The notes: a model not told the origin generated them from the letters alone. Positions 9,533 through 17,670 are shown, counted from the stretch's first letter. The stretch: 64,000 nucleotides of DNA from Chenggangzhangella methanolivorans (GCF_019797865.1 NZ_CP081869.1:4168501-4232500); one strand, 5' to 3'. Numbers and translations: made by a program.

Positions 9533-9645
9533 TGCGCGCTTCGAGACGTTCGGCTTGCGCCAAGCTCCTCAGCATGAGGACCGCTGAGGAGCCGACTTCC
9601 TCGTCATGCTGAGGAGCCTGCGAAGCAGGCGTCTCGAAGCACGCA
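9533..9645. repeat. intergenic inverted repeat, second REP-like type
   Basis: GCGCGCTTCGAGACG and CTCCTCAGCATGAGG on the left (about 9533-9580) reappear inverted on the right as CGTCATGCTGAGGAG and GCGTCTCGAAGCACGC (about 9602-9645). The right half also contains the small hairpin GCCTGCGAAGCAGGC. It lies between uvrC and the SDR gene. The sequence is unrelated to the other palindromic repeat (1547-1662). I found no second copy in this window. Confidence 0.65.
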
Positions 9646-9663
9646 CTATCGTCGCCGGCTTGT

Positions 9664-10409
9664 TCAGTCGATGGCGTCGGCTGTGCGCCAGGCGAGATGC
9701 TGGCCGGCGTCCACCGGGATCATGGCCCCGGTGACGCTGCGCGCGCCGAGGAGATACAGCGCCGCGTCGGCGATGTCCTCCGGGCTCGGGCCGCGGCCCA
9801 TCGGGTCGCGGCGGCCTGCGCGGCGAACTGGTCCTGCGACTGGCGCGGGTTCGGCAGGGTCGGCCCCGGCCCGACCGCGACGACCCGTACCTTCGGCGCG
9901 AGCGCCTGGGCGAGCGTGGTGGTCGCGGTCAGGAGCGCGGATTTCGACAGCGTGTAGGAGATCGCGCGCGGCGTGAGCTTCAGCACGCGCTGGTCGACGA
10001 TGTTGACCACGCACGGATCGAGGCCCTCGGGCGCCTGCGCCGCGAAGGCTTCGGCGAGGAACACCGGCGCGCGCAAGTTCAGCGCCATCTGCCGGTCCCA
10101 CAGATCCGCGTCGAGCGACCCGACCGCGTCCTCCTCGAAGGACGACGCGCAATTGACGAGCGCCGACAGAGGACCAAGCGCCGCGACAGCCGCCGAGACG
10201 AGCCGCGCGGGAGCCGCGGGATCGCACAGGTCCTCGGCGAAGGTCTCGGCGCGTCCGCCGGCCGCGCGGATCTCTTCGGCCAGCGCGCCTGCGTCGCCGC
10301 GCGAGGATCGGCAGTGCAGCGCGACGGCGTAGCCCGCCGCCGCAAGCCGTCGCGCGATCGCGGCGCCGATGCGCCTGCCGGCGCCGGTGACGAGAGCCGC
10401 GCCGCTCAC
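9664..10409 (-). CDS. SDR-family oxidoreductase, FolM/pteridine-reductase-like (one frameshift)
   Basis: The N-terminal cofactor motif is VTGAGRRIGAAIA, with a basic residue pattern that favours NADPH. The NCAS segment and the catalytic Tyr-x3-Lys (ISYTLSKSALL) follow. The block NIVDQRVLKLTP before the Tyr resembles the FolM/pteridine reductase branch. Restoring one C near 9801 joins this part to the C-terminal piece (TPMGRGPSPEDIADAALYL, then VTGAMIPVDAGQHL), giving about 248 residues. The substrate is probably a dihydropterin or a related compound, inferred only from similarity. It lies upstream of uvrC on the same strand, separated by the 9533-9645 repeat. Confidence 0.78.
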
Positions 10410-10747
10410 GAAAACGTTCCGGGGCGCGCCGCCGCCCCGTTGCTCTGTCGCTTCATCGACGTCCGACCTGTCCTGCGCATGGCCGGGCTTATACGCGAGA
10501 CGCGCGCCGCGGGACGCAAATTTCCAGAAGAATCAACGTCGGCCGGCCGGTCACGTCCGCGAGAGGCCATGGCGTCGACGCGGGCGCGCCACAATCGGGA
10601 GTCTATCCGTCTCAGACCGTTGCTCTTTTTCGCAGGGGTCCGGCGGCCTGCGCGTGGAACCAAACGATGGGATCAACGTTGATGAGCCGATCGACCTTCG
10701 GGGGTCTGTGTCGCGCTTTAAAAGTCGCGACGTCGGAGTCGAACTGG
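10410..10747. promoter_or_regulatory. divergent intergenic region with 12-bp palindrome at 10672-10683
   Basis: About 338 bases between the SDR gene (minus) and the first omp gene (plus), with no convincing gene. The perfect palindrome ATCAACGTTGAT lies at 10672-10683, 64 bases before the omp start, and could be an operator. CTTTAAAAG about 25 bases before the omp start is one of the few AT-rich spots. No clear sigma-70 promoter pair is recognisable. Confidence 0.35.
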
Positions 10748-11440
10748 ATGTTTCGCAAGATTTGGCTCTCGGGCGCCGCGGCGCTCATGACGGCGGGGGC
10801 GGCGCAGGCCGCCGACATGCCGTCGTTGGAGCCGGTCGCCCCCGTCGCCGTTCCGTCGTTCTCTTGGTCGGGCGCCTATGTCGGCGTCCAGGGCGGCTAC
10901 GACTGGTTCAAGGCCGACGCCCGCGGCGGCGGCGTCTCGCCCACGACCCGGCCCGAAGGTTTCACGATCGGCGGCTACGCCGGCTACAACCACCAGTTCG
11001 ACGGCTCGCCGCTTGTCCTCGGCGCAGAAGCCGACATCAACTATTCCGACGCGCGGGACAGCCGCGTGACGAGCGCCTTCACGGGTCTCCCCAACGCGCG
11101 GCTGCGCGAGGAGATGAAGTGGACCGGCGCCGTGCGCGGCCGGCTCGGCTACGCCTTCGACCGCTTCCTCGTCTATGGCGCGGCCGGCGTCGCCTTCGCC
11201 GACCGAGAGCTCAGCGCCCGCGGGGCCGCGGGCGGCTCGGACGACACCGTCGCGGTCGGCTGGACCATCGGCGGCGGCGTCGAGGCCGCGCTCACCGACA
11301 ACGTCACGGCGCGCGTCGAGTATCGCTACTCCGATTATGGCGCCGACACGTTCAGCGTTGCCGGCACCCGCATCAAGTCAGAGGCGACCGACAACCGGGT
11401 TCTTCTTGGACTCGGATACAAGTTTTCGACCGGTTGGTGA
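10748..11440 (+). CDS. outer membrane beta-barrel protein, Omp25/RopB-like (array member 1)
   Basis: 230 residues starting at ATG 10748 (GGAG nine bases upstream). Signal peptide residues 1-22 end AQAAD, followed by a Pro-rich linker and then FSWSGAYVGVQGGYDW, the usual first strand of this family. Later family landmarks are GGYAGYNHQFD, LVLGAEADINYS, RGRLGYAFDRFLVYGAAGVAF, VEYRYSDYG and the terminal GLGYKFSTGW. It should form an eight-stranded barrel in the outer membrane. It is the first of four tandem paralogues (10748-14016) on one strand. Confidence 0.88.
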   Translation: MFRKIWLSGAAALMTAGAAQAADMPSLEPVAPVAVPSFSWSGAYVGVQGGYDWFKADARGGGVSPTTRPEGFTIGGYAGYNHQFDGSPLVLGAEADINYSDARDSRVTSAFTGLPNARLREEMKWTGAVRGRLGYAFDRFLVYGAAGVAFADRELSARGAAGGSDDTVAVGWTIGGGVEAALTDNVTARVEYRYSDYGADTFSVAGTRIKSEATDNRVLLGLGYKFSTGW

Positions 11441-11538
11441 CAATCTTTGCAAGACGAGATTGTGTCACTTTCTGGCCATTTGAGAGACGAAAGGTGGGCG
11501 ATGAGCCCATTATCGGGGCCGCGAAAAGGTCTGCGCGG

Positions 11539-11553
11539 TTAAATCGGGGTTAA
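11539..11553. promoter_or_regulatory. candidate CtrA box, TTAA-N7-TTAA
   Basis: TTAAATCGGGGTTAA matches the full CtrA consensus with the exact 7-base spacer. It lies 119 bases before the ATG of the second omp gene, inside the 232-bp gap after the first. ctrA itself is encoded in this window. Binding is inferred from the motif only. Confidence 0.6.
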
Positions 11554-11672
11554 GGAACGGAAGTCACTGTCACCCGATAGCCACGGACTCTGTTTTGTGG
11601 CGATGGCAGGCTATCCGCTCGACTGCTCCGGCGTTAATTTGGGGCAACCAAACAAACTTAGGACTTGAGACA

Positions 11673-12332
11673 ATGATCCGTCACATCGCTCTCGGGGTAG
11701 CCTCGGCCGCCGCTCTCGCTCTCGCCGTTCCGGCCGCTCAGGCGGCGGATCTTCCTGCCTACGAGCCGGCCCCCGCGGTCGTCGCTCCGGTGCCGTCCTT
11801 CAGCTGGTCGGGCCCCTATATCGGCGCCCAGGTCGGCCACGGCTGGCAGCGCGCCGTGAACCAGAAGTCGAACGGCTGGATGCTCGGCGGCTTCCTCGGC
11901 TACAACTACCAGTTCGACGCCTCGCCGGTCGTCGTCGGCGTCGAGACCGACTTCAACTGGAGCGATCAGGACGGCCGCAAGGCCGCCCGCGGCGGCACCA
12001 CCCGCACCAACTCCGACTGGAACGGCGCGACCCGCGCCCGCGTCGGCTACGCCTGGGATCGCGTGCTGGTCTACGGCGCGGCCGGCCTCGCCTACGCCGA
12101 TCGTGAGGTCAAGCGTTCGCCCGGCGGCAAGGACAGCAAGACCGCGACCGGCTGGACCGTCGGCGGCGGCGTCGACGTCGCGGTCACCGACAACGTCTTC
12201 GTGCGCGGCGAGTATCGCTACACCGACTACGGCAAGGACACGTTCCGTCTGCCGAACTCGTCGCTCAAGTCCTCGGCCACCGAGCATCGCGTGATGGGCG
12301 GCCTCGCGGTCAAGTTCGACTCGCCGTTCTGA
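11673..12332 (+). CDS. outer membrane beta-barrel protein, Omp25/RopB-like (array member 2)
   Basis: 219 residues from the ATG at 11673. The signal peptide ends VPAAQAAD; a Pro/Ala linker (LPAYEPAPAVV) is followed by FSWSGPYIGAQVGHGW and the barrel landmarks LGYNYQFD, VGVETDFNWSD, RVGYAWDRVLVYGAAGLAYAD, GEYRYTDYGKDTF and a final Phe (KFDSPF) for BAM recognition. It is closest to array member 3 in the linker and spacing. A perfect CtrA box lies upstream and a strong terminator downstream, so it is probably its own transcription unit. Confidence 0.9.
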   Translation: MIRHIALGVASAAALALAVPAAQAADLPAYEPAPAVVAPVPSFSWSGPYIGAQVGHGWQRAVNQKSNGWMLGGFLGYNYQFDASPVVVGVETDFNWSDQDGRKAARGGTTRTNSDWNGATRARVGYAWDRVLVYGAAGLAYADREVKRSPGGKDSKTATGWTVGGGVDVAVTDNVFVRGEYRYTDYGKDTFRLPNSSLKSSATEHRVMGGLAVKFDSPF

Positions 12333-12375
12333 TCCGGCGGGCGGCCGCAGCGGCCGCCGCAGCCTCAAAATCGAG

Positions 12376-12408
12376 AACCCCGCGACGAAAGTCGCGGGGT
12401 TTTTGTTT
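12376..12408 (+). terminator. rho-independent terminator after omp array member 2
   Basis: The stem AACCCCGCGAC/GTCGCGGGGTT has a GAAA loop and is followed by TTTTGTTT. It is one of the clearest terminators in the window. Confidence 0.88.
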
Positions 12409-12562
12409 AGGGCGGGTCAAGCTTTACGCCTCGCTAATGTTTGGCCGGTAAATTGACGAGGTCGCCGGGGGGCTTTGTGCATCGCCCCTGTCCGGCGCCG
12501 CGTTTCGTTTGTTCCGTCGCGTTCCGGACCTCCCCCGTCCGGATGAGTGCTGAGGTTTCGTC

Positions 12563-13210
12563 ATGTTGCGTATCGTGTCCCTGGCGGCCGCCGCCGTCGT
12601 CTTCGCCGCCCCGGCCTTCGCCGCGGACCTCCCGGCCTACGAGCCCGCGCCGGCCTACGCCGCGCCCGCTCCCGCCTCCACCTGGACCGGCGGCTATGTC
12701 GGCGCCCAGGCCGGCTACGGCTGGAAGCGCTCCGACAACAAGAACGGCCGCCCCAACACCCAGCCGGACGGCGCGGTGGTTGGCGGCTACGCCGGCTATG
12801 ATTACCAGTTCGAGGGTTCGCCGGTCGTCGCCGGCGTCGACACCGACCTGAACTACAACACCGGCTCTGACCGCAATGGCCGCGTGCGCAACGAGCTCAA
12901 GTGGTCGGGCGCGACCCGCGCCAAGATCGGCTATGGCATGGACCGCGTGATGGTCTATGGCGCGGCCGGCGTCGCCTACGGCGAAGTCAAGACCAAGGTC
13001 GGCCCGTCCTCCGACAGCAAGACCGCGGTCGGCTACACGGTCGGCGGCGGCGTCGAGACGATGATCGCCGACAACGTCACGGCCCGCGCCGAGTATCGCT
13101 ACAACGACTACGGCACGGACAAGTTCAAGGCCGGCGGCGGCTCGATGAAGTCGAACCTCACCGAGAACCGCGTCACCGCGGGCGTCGCCTACAAGTTCGG
13201 CGGCTGGTGA
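12563..13210 (+). CDS. outer membrane beta-barrel protein, Omp25/RopB-like (array member 3)
   Basis: 215 residues. The signal peptide (LAAAAVVFAAPAFAAD) is followed by LPAYEPAPAY, the same linker as member 2. Barrel landmarks are WTGGYVGAQAGYGW, GGYAGYDYQFEGSPVVAGV, AKIGYGMDRVMVYGAAGVAYG, AEYRYNDYGTDKF and the terminal VAYKFGGW. It has its own terminator downstream at 13257-13290. I see no CtrA box in its upstream gap, unlike members 2 and 4. Confidence 0.9.
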   Translation: MLRIVSLAAAAVVFAAPAFAADLPAYEPAPAYAAPAPASTWTGGYVGAQAGYGWKRSDNKNGRPNTQPDGAVVGGYAGYDYQFEGSPVVAGVDTDLNYNTGSDRNGRVRNELKWSGATRAKIGYGMDRVMVYGAAGVAYGEVKTKVGPSSDSKTAVGYTVGGGVETMIADNVTARAEYRYNDYGTDKFKAGGGSMKSNLTENRVTAGVAYKFGGW

Positions 13211-13256
13211 GATCGGCCTGGCTTCCTTAAAGGGAGCAAGGTCTCGTGATCGGAAG

Positions 13257-13290
13257 GGCCTCGCGCGGAAAACCGCGCGGGGCCTTTTCG
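13257..13290 (+). terminator. rho-independent terminator after omp array member 3
   Basis: GGCCTCGCGCGG/CCGCGCGGGGCC around an AAAA loop, followed by TTTTCG. One G-U pair is in the stem. Confidence 0.75.
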
Positions 13291-13304
13291 CGTCCTGAGG
13301 GTCG

Positions 13305-13320
13305 TTAACGCTCTGTTGAC
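13305..13320. promoter_or_regulatory. near-consensus CtrA box with adjacent GANTC sites
   Basis: TTAACGCTCTGTTGAC has the TTAA-N7-TTGA(C) layout, one base off the CtrA consensus. It lies 111 bases before the ATG of the fourth omp gene. Two GACTC (GANTC, CcrM-type) sites follow at 13318-13322 and 13327-13331, and further TTAA words are at about 13333 and 13354. Confidence 0.45.
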
Positions 13321-13431
13321 TCCGTCGACTCTTAATCGTCCGCGAAACGATCCGTTAACCCGATGGTCGCGCCTTGCGGGCGAGGCTTGGCGGATCAGAC
13401 GGGCCGGTCGCGCCCGCCATCCGGACGGTTC

Positions 13432-14016
13432 ATGACGGCTTCCGCGCTCAGATCTCTTGGCTTCAGGTCTCTTGGCCTTTGTCTCGCGCTTGTCTCGCCG
13501 GCTGCGGCCGCGGACCTGTCCGAGGCGGCCGCAGACCGCTGGACCGGGCCCTGGGTCGGCGTGATCGTCGGCGCGGGAGACCTCGGCGGATCGGGCGCGC
13601 TCGGCGGCGTCGCGGGCGGCTATGCGGCTCAGTTCGACAATCTCGTGATCGGGGCCGAGGGCGAAGTCTCCTTCGGCGGCCTCGACGGGCGCAGGCTCGG
13701 CGGCCGCTATGAGGTCGAGGCCTTCGGCGCGATCCGGGCGCGGGTCGGCTACGCCTTCGACCGCTTCGTCGCGTTCGGGACGGCGGGCGTCGCCTTCGCC
13801 TCGGCGGAGTTCGCGCGCGGCGGCGAGCGCGACCGCCGGACCCAGCTCGGCTGGACGGTCGGCGGCGGCGTCGAGGTCGCGATCACCGGGGCGCTGTCGG
13901 CGCGCGCCGAATATCTCTACGTCGATCTCGACCGGGACGGCTTCGACGTTCCGGGCGGCGCCTCGATCGGCCCGTCGGGCGGGCTCGCGCGGTTCGGCCT
14001 CAACTATCGCTTCTGA
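13432..14016 (+). CDS. outer membrane beta-barrel protein, divergent Omp25-like (array member 4)
   Basis: 194 residues, the shortest member. The start is taken at ATG 13432, after which a signal peptide runs to SPAAAAD. The Pro-rich linker of the other three is absent; the barrel begins directly with RWTGPWVGVIVGAG. Shared landmarks: GGYAAQFDNLVIGAEGEV, RARVGYAFDRFVAFGTAGVAFA, GWTVGGGVEVAI, RAEYLYVDLD and terminal FGLNYRF. It is the most diverged copy. A near-consensus CtrA box lies upstream. Confidence 0.85.
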   Translation: MTASALRSLGFRSLGLCLALVSPAAAADLSEAAADRWTGPWVGVIVGAGDLGGSGALGGVAGGYAAQFDNLVIGAEGEVSFGGLDGRRLGGRYEVEAFGAIRARVGYAFDRFVAFGTAGVAFASAEFARGGERDRRTQLGWTVGGGVEVAITGALSARAEYLYVDLDRDGFDVPGGASIGPSGGLARFGLNYRF

Positions 14017-14094
14017 CGCGCCGAAGGTCCTCTACCCCGAGTCCCGCCTCGCCCTAGACTACCTCGCGCCAGACACCAAACGGGGGCAGGATCC

Positions 14095-14529
14095 ATGGGC
14101 GTTTTCGACTTCATCAAGGACGTGGGCGAGAAGCTCTTCGGCGCGAGCGAGGCCAAGGCCGCGCCCGCCGACAAGATCAAGGAAGAGCTGGCCAAGCACG
14201 GTCTCGACGGCGACGACGTGAAGGTCACGGTCGACGGCGACACCGTGAAGATCGAGGGCGCGGCACCCTCTCAGGAGATCCGCGAGAAGATCATCGTGGC
14301 GGCCGGCAACACGCTCGGCGTCTCGAAGGTCGAGGAGAACCTCACGGTCGCCGGCGGCGCCAAGGAGCCGAAGTTCTACACGGTGAAGAAGGGCGACACG
14401 CTGTCGGCCATCGCCCAGTCGCAACTCGGCAAGGCCAACCGCTATCCGGAGATCTTCGAGGCCAACAAGCCGATGCTGACGCATCCGGACAAGATCTATC
14501 CGGGCCAGAAGCTCCGCATTCCGGAGTGA
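14095..14529 (+). CDS. BON and LysM domain protein, Kbp/YgaU-like
   Basis: 144 residues without a signal peptide. The N-terminal helix is FDFIKDVGEKLFG; a BON domain covers about residues 25-90 (KVTVDGDTVKIEG, ending VEENLTV) and a LysM domain about residues 93-143 (FYTVKKGDTLSAIAQ, KIYPGQKLRIPE). The layout matches the cytoplasmic potassium-binding protein Kbp of E. coli, so potassium sensing is possible but not shown here. It is convergent with the GST gene across a short hairpin. Confidence 0.88.
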   Translation: MGVFDFIKDVGEKLFGASEAKAAPADKIKEELAKHGLDGDDVKVTVDGDTVKIEGAAPSQEIREKIIVAAGNTLGVSKVEENLTVAGGAKEPKFYTVKKGDTLSAIAQSQLGKANRYPEIFEANKPMLTHPDKIYPGQKLRIPE

Positions 14530-14540
14530 AATGACGTGAC

Positions 14541-14579
14541 GGGAGCGGGACGGCGCGAGGCCGCTCCGCTCCCTGTTCT
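14541..14579. terminator. hairpin between convergent genes
   Basis: GGGAGCG pairs with CGCTCCC across an 18-base GC-rich loop, then TGTTCTT. It could end the Kbp-like gene; the T-tract is imperfect. Confidence 0.4.
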
Positions 14580-15179
14580 TCAGTGCGGCGCGGTCTTGTC
14601 GTAAGCGGGAACCGCCGCCCGGAAGGCGTCGAGCCAGGCGACGAGCCCGGGATGGGTCGCTCGCCAACCGCCCTCGAAGCGCAGGTCGAGATAGCCGAGC
14701 GCGCAGGCGGTCGCGATCGCGCCGACCGTGGTCTCGACGGCGGGCGGAGCCGCCTCGATCGCCGCGAGCGCCCGCGTCACCTTGCCGGACTGCGACTCCA
14801 GCCAGCGCTCGGAGCGCTTGTCGGGCTCGCGAAGCCGCGCCTCGTAGATCTGGAGCAGGGCGGCGTCCATCAGCCCGTCGGCGAGCGCCTGCAGTCGAAG
14901 CGCGGCGAAGCGGGCCGCAGGCTCGGCCGGGATCAGTCGTCCGCCGCCTGCGAGATGGTCGAGATATTCAAGGATCACCCGGCTGTCGAAGAGGACGAGG
15001 CCGTCCTCGAGCACGAGCGCCGGGATCTTGCCGAGCGGATTGAGGGCGCGGATCGGGTCGTCCGGGTTCATCGTGTCGGTCGCCACGATCTCGATCCGGT
15101 CCGACAGTCCGAGCGCCGCCGCGGCGATCTTGACCTTGCGGCCGAAGGGCGAGGGCGGAGAAGACCGCAGAACGAGCAT
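14580..15179 (-). CDS. glutathione S-transferase family protein
   Basis: 199 residues from the ATG at 15179, chosen because GGAGG lies eight bases upstream; an earlier ATG at 15197 has no such site. The N-terminal thioredoxin-like domain contains SPPSPFGRKVKIAA (catalytic-type Ser/Cys region, here Ser) and NPLGKIPALVLEDG, followed by the FDSRVILEYLD glutathione-binding turn. An all-helical C-terminal domain follows. It is probably a cytosolic detoxification enzyme; the substrate is unknown. Confidence 0.85.
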   Translation of the reverse strand: MLVLRSSPPSPFGRKVKIAAAALGLSDRIEIVATDTMNPDDPIRALNPLGKIPALVLEDGLVLFDSRVILEYLDHLAGGGRLIPAEPAARFAALRLQALADGLMDAALLQIYEARLREPDKRSERWLESQSGKVTRALAAIEAAPPAVETTVGAIATACALGYLDLRFEGGWRATHPGLVAWLDAFRAAVPAYDKTAPH

Positions 15180-15403
15180 GGCCGAAACCTCCGTCATGGA
15201 CCGAAGAAGCCGCGCGCCGGCGAGGCGCGTCGCGCGCCGCCCTCATGCCCGAGACGCGTCCCGGACGCCATGACTTTCTGAAGCTGCGGCGCGGCTGGAA
15301 GGCCGACGCGCAAAAGGCGACGCTCATCGGCCCGATGGGGCGCGGACGAGACGTCGGCTTCTCGCACGAATGGCCAGGGCGGCCTTGGGCCGCCCCCGGC
15401 CGG

Positions 15404-15616
15404 TCAGCCCACCGTGATGTTGACGGCCTTGGGGCCCTTGCCCTTGCGGTCTGGCTCGACGTCGAACGAGACCTGCTGGCCTTCCGACAGCGTCGCGAGG
15501 CCCGAACGGGTCACTGCGGAGACATGAACGAAGATGTCCGTCCCGCCATCGTCCGGCTTGATAAAGCCGTAACCCTTTTCAGTGTTGAAGAATTTAACCG
15601 TACCGCTCTGCGCCAT
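15404..15616 (-). CDS. CspA-family cold-shock protein
   Basis: 70 residues, a single cold-shock domain with RNP1-like KGYGFI and RNP2-like DIFVHVSAV. These proteins bind single-stranded RNA and DNA and melt mRNA structure. The ATG at 15616 is preceded by GGGGA. A leader of about 175 bases separates it from rlmJ upstream, long enough for the structured 5' UTR usual in this family. A GC hairpin at 15377-15395 downstream lacks a T-tract. Confidence 0.94.
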   Translation of the reverse strand: MAQSGTVKFFNTEKGYGFIKPDDGGTDIFVHVSAVTRSGLATLSEGQQVSFDVEPDRKGKGPKAVNITVG

Positions 15617-15791
15617 CGAAGTTCCCCAAGCAGTCTGCCGGAGCAAGCTTTCTCTCCTCCGGCCGGCGCCGCCCCCGCGCGCCGTCTGGCCCGGCGAGCC
15701 AAAAACTCGACCGAACGCTACTTGGTAACGATATCGCCCGCGAGATGGCAAGGCGAAAAAATGGCGCTTTTGCCGCTCAAACGCCTCATTC

Positions 15792-16625
15792 CTAAACGCT
15801 GAGCGCCTCAATCTGCGCCTCGGCGCCTTCAGCTTGCGCGAGCGCCCGCGCAATCTCAGGGAGCCCAGCCGTCAATTCGTCCGCGAGCGTCCATGGCGGG
15901 TTGGCGATCACAAGTCCGGAACCTGCGAGCGTTTTGGGGTCGCGGGCGGCGCGGACCAGCAGGCGGACGTCCAGAAGCTTCGGCACGCCGGCCTCGGCGA
16001 GCGGCTTGAGGAAGGCGGCGTCGGCGCGCTGATCCTTGATTGGGCGCCACAGCGCATAGGTTCCGGTCGGCCAGATGCGGTGCGCCTTCAGGAAGGCCTC
16101 GGCCATGCGGCCATGTTCGCCCGTCTCCTCGAAGGGCGGGTCGACCAGCACGAGGCCGCGGCGCTCGCGCGGCGGCAGCCAGGCGCCGAGCGCCGTCCAG
16201 CCGTCGATCTCGGTGACCTTCGCGCGCCGGTCGCGCCCGACGACGTCGACGAGCGCGGCGACGTCCTTTGGATGCTTCTCGCAGAGCCGCAGCCGGTCGC
16301 CGGCGCGCGCGAGGCGCAGGACGATCTCGGGCGAGCCGGGATAGAGGGTCGGGCCAAGCTCGGCGAGCACCGCCCGCCACGGCGCGAGCAGCGTCTCGGC
16401 CGCCTCGCCGAGCCTCTTGTCGCGCAGGCGCCCGACGCCGTTGCGCCATTCGCCGGTGCGCTCGGCCTCCTCGCCCGAAAGGTCGTAGATCCCGACGCCC
16501 GCATGGGTGTCGAGATAGCTCCAGGGAGCGTCCTTCAGATTGAGATGCGCGACGATCTTGGCCAGCACGACGTGCTTCAGCACGTCGGCGAAGTTGCCCG
16601 CATGGAAGGCGTGGCGATAGTTCAC
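15792..16625 (-). CDS. rlmJ: 23S rRNA (adenine(2030)-N6)-methyltransferase RlmJ
   Basis: 277 residues. RlmJ methylates A2030 of 23S rRNA. The N terminus NYRHAFHAGNFADVLKH is the family signature, followed by the SAM-binding LDTHAGVGIYDL and the N6-adenine methylase motif IV as DPPFEE (DPPY-type). The start is the GTG at 16625, overlapping the stop of the cupin gene (GTGA), so the gene is translationally coupled as the last gene of an operon with the periplasmic protein, RNase T2 and cupin genes. Complete, with no frameshift. Confidence 0.93.
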   Translation of the reverse strand: MNYRHAFHAGNFADVLKHVVLAKIVAHLNLKDAPWSYLDTHAGVGIYDLSGEEAERTGEWRNGVGRLRDKRLGEAAETLLAPWRAVLAELGPTLYPGSPEIVLRLARAGDRLRLCEKHPKDVAALVDVVGRDRRAKVTEIDGWTALGAWLPPRERRGLVLVDPPFEETGEHGRMAEAFLKAHRIWPTGTYALWRPIKDQRADAAFLKPLAEAGVPKLLDVRLLVRAARDPKTLAGSGLVIANPPWTLADELTAGLPEIARALAQAEGAEAQIEALSV

Positions 16626-17020
16626 GCCGCGTCCGGCTCGTCCTCTGCCGGCGGCGGCAGCATCACGACGAAGTCCTTCGAGCAGGGCTCGAGCACGCTC
16701 CAGACGCCGGTGAAGCCCGGCTCCAGCACCAGCGCGTCGCCGGGGCCGAGCGGCACGGGCTCGCCGTCGTCCGGGATCACGACGCAGCGGCCGGAGCGAA
16801 GTCGGCACCATTCCCATTCGTCATAGGCGATCTTCCAGGAGCCTTCCGTCGCCTCCCAGACGCCGGTGATCAGGCGTCCGTCCGGCGCCTCGTAGTGGAC
16901 GGCGGTGCGGAAGGTCGGAGAGCCTTCGACGACGCGCTCGGCCGGAGGAACGCTCTCCTCCCAGATCTCGATGACGTCGGGGCGGTGCAGCCGCATGGCG
17001 GCGGTCGCGTCGTGGTCCAT
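16622..17020 (-). CDS. cupin-domain protein (DUF861-like)
   Basis: 132 residues from the ATG at 17020 (AGGAG upstream). A single beta-barrel cupin: TGVWEATEGSWKIAYDEWEW, then the GRCVVIPDDGE and LGPGDALVLEPGFTGVW strands and a final KDFVVM. In the raw sequence it is in frame with the RNase T2 gene upstream, giving an apparent fusion. The start region, its Shine-Dalgarno and a TGA overlapping this ATG in another frame show two genes. Ligand unknown. It overlaps rlmJ by 4 bp. Confidence 0.8.
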   Translation of the reverse strand: MDHDATAAMRLHRPDVIEIWEESVPPAERVVEGSPTFRTAVHYEAPDGRLITGVWEATEGSWKIAYDEWEWCRLRSGRCVVIPDDGEPVPLGPGDALVLEPGFTGVWSVLEPCSKDFVVMLPPPAEDEPDAA

Positions 17021-17670
17021 CAGCGGGCTCCTGAGGCCGGCACCGAGACGCGCGAGGCGCGGCAGGCGGCGGTCGACGTCGGCGCAGGGGCGAAAGGCGA
17101 GGTCCTTGGTCAGGCAGACCCTGACCTCCTGCATGTCGCCGTCGCGGCACTGGACCGCGATCCCCGACGGCTTCATGCCGGGATTGGCGTCGATGAAGGC
17201 GCGTTCGACGTCGGCGGGCGAGACGTCGCGCTCGCGGTCGGCGCTCATGAAGTCGGCCGGCGTCTTCACCTTGGCGGCCGCGGCCCGGACCGTGTCGAAA
17301 TAGGCTCGCGGGTCGAGCCCCGAACAGGTTCCGTGCTTGCGCCACTCGTGCCGCACGAGCCCCGGGCTCGGCATGACGTCGAGCATGTCGTCGACCTGCG
17401 CGCGGGTCGGGAAGCGGCCCGTCACCCGGCAGTCGCTCGGGAAGCCGCGCTCATATTGCGGCCAGAGCCCGTGCACCACGAAGGCGAAGCGCTTTGACAG
17501 GCCGCATTGGGTCGGGTCCGGACGGTCGGACTGGGCGCAGTAGGTCGGAGACCACGACAGCGACAGCACGTAGAAATCGAACTCGCCGGCCTGGTGGCCG
17601 CCGCGGGACTGCGCCCGGCCGGGCCCGCGAGCGCAAGCGCGGCCGCGAGCGCGAGCCCGAAAGACCTCAC
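17020..17670 (-). CDS. secreted ribonuclease T2 family protein (two frameshifts)
   Basis: This endoribonuclease family acts outside the cytoplasm. Both catalytic segments are present: FVVHGLWPQ (CAS I) and RHEWRKHGTCSG (CAS II) with the two His residues. The N-terminal signal peptide (SFGLALAAALALAG) starts at the GTG at 17670, overlapping the upstream stop, and lies in another frame from FDFYVLSLSWSP; one missing G near 17617 joins them. Near 17065 two bases appear missing; restoring them gives VDRRACRASRV and a TGA overlapping the cupin ATG. The unrepaired sequence runs into the cupin gene, which I regard as an artefact. Confidence 0.82.
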
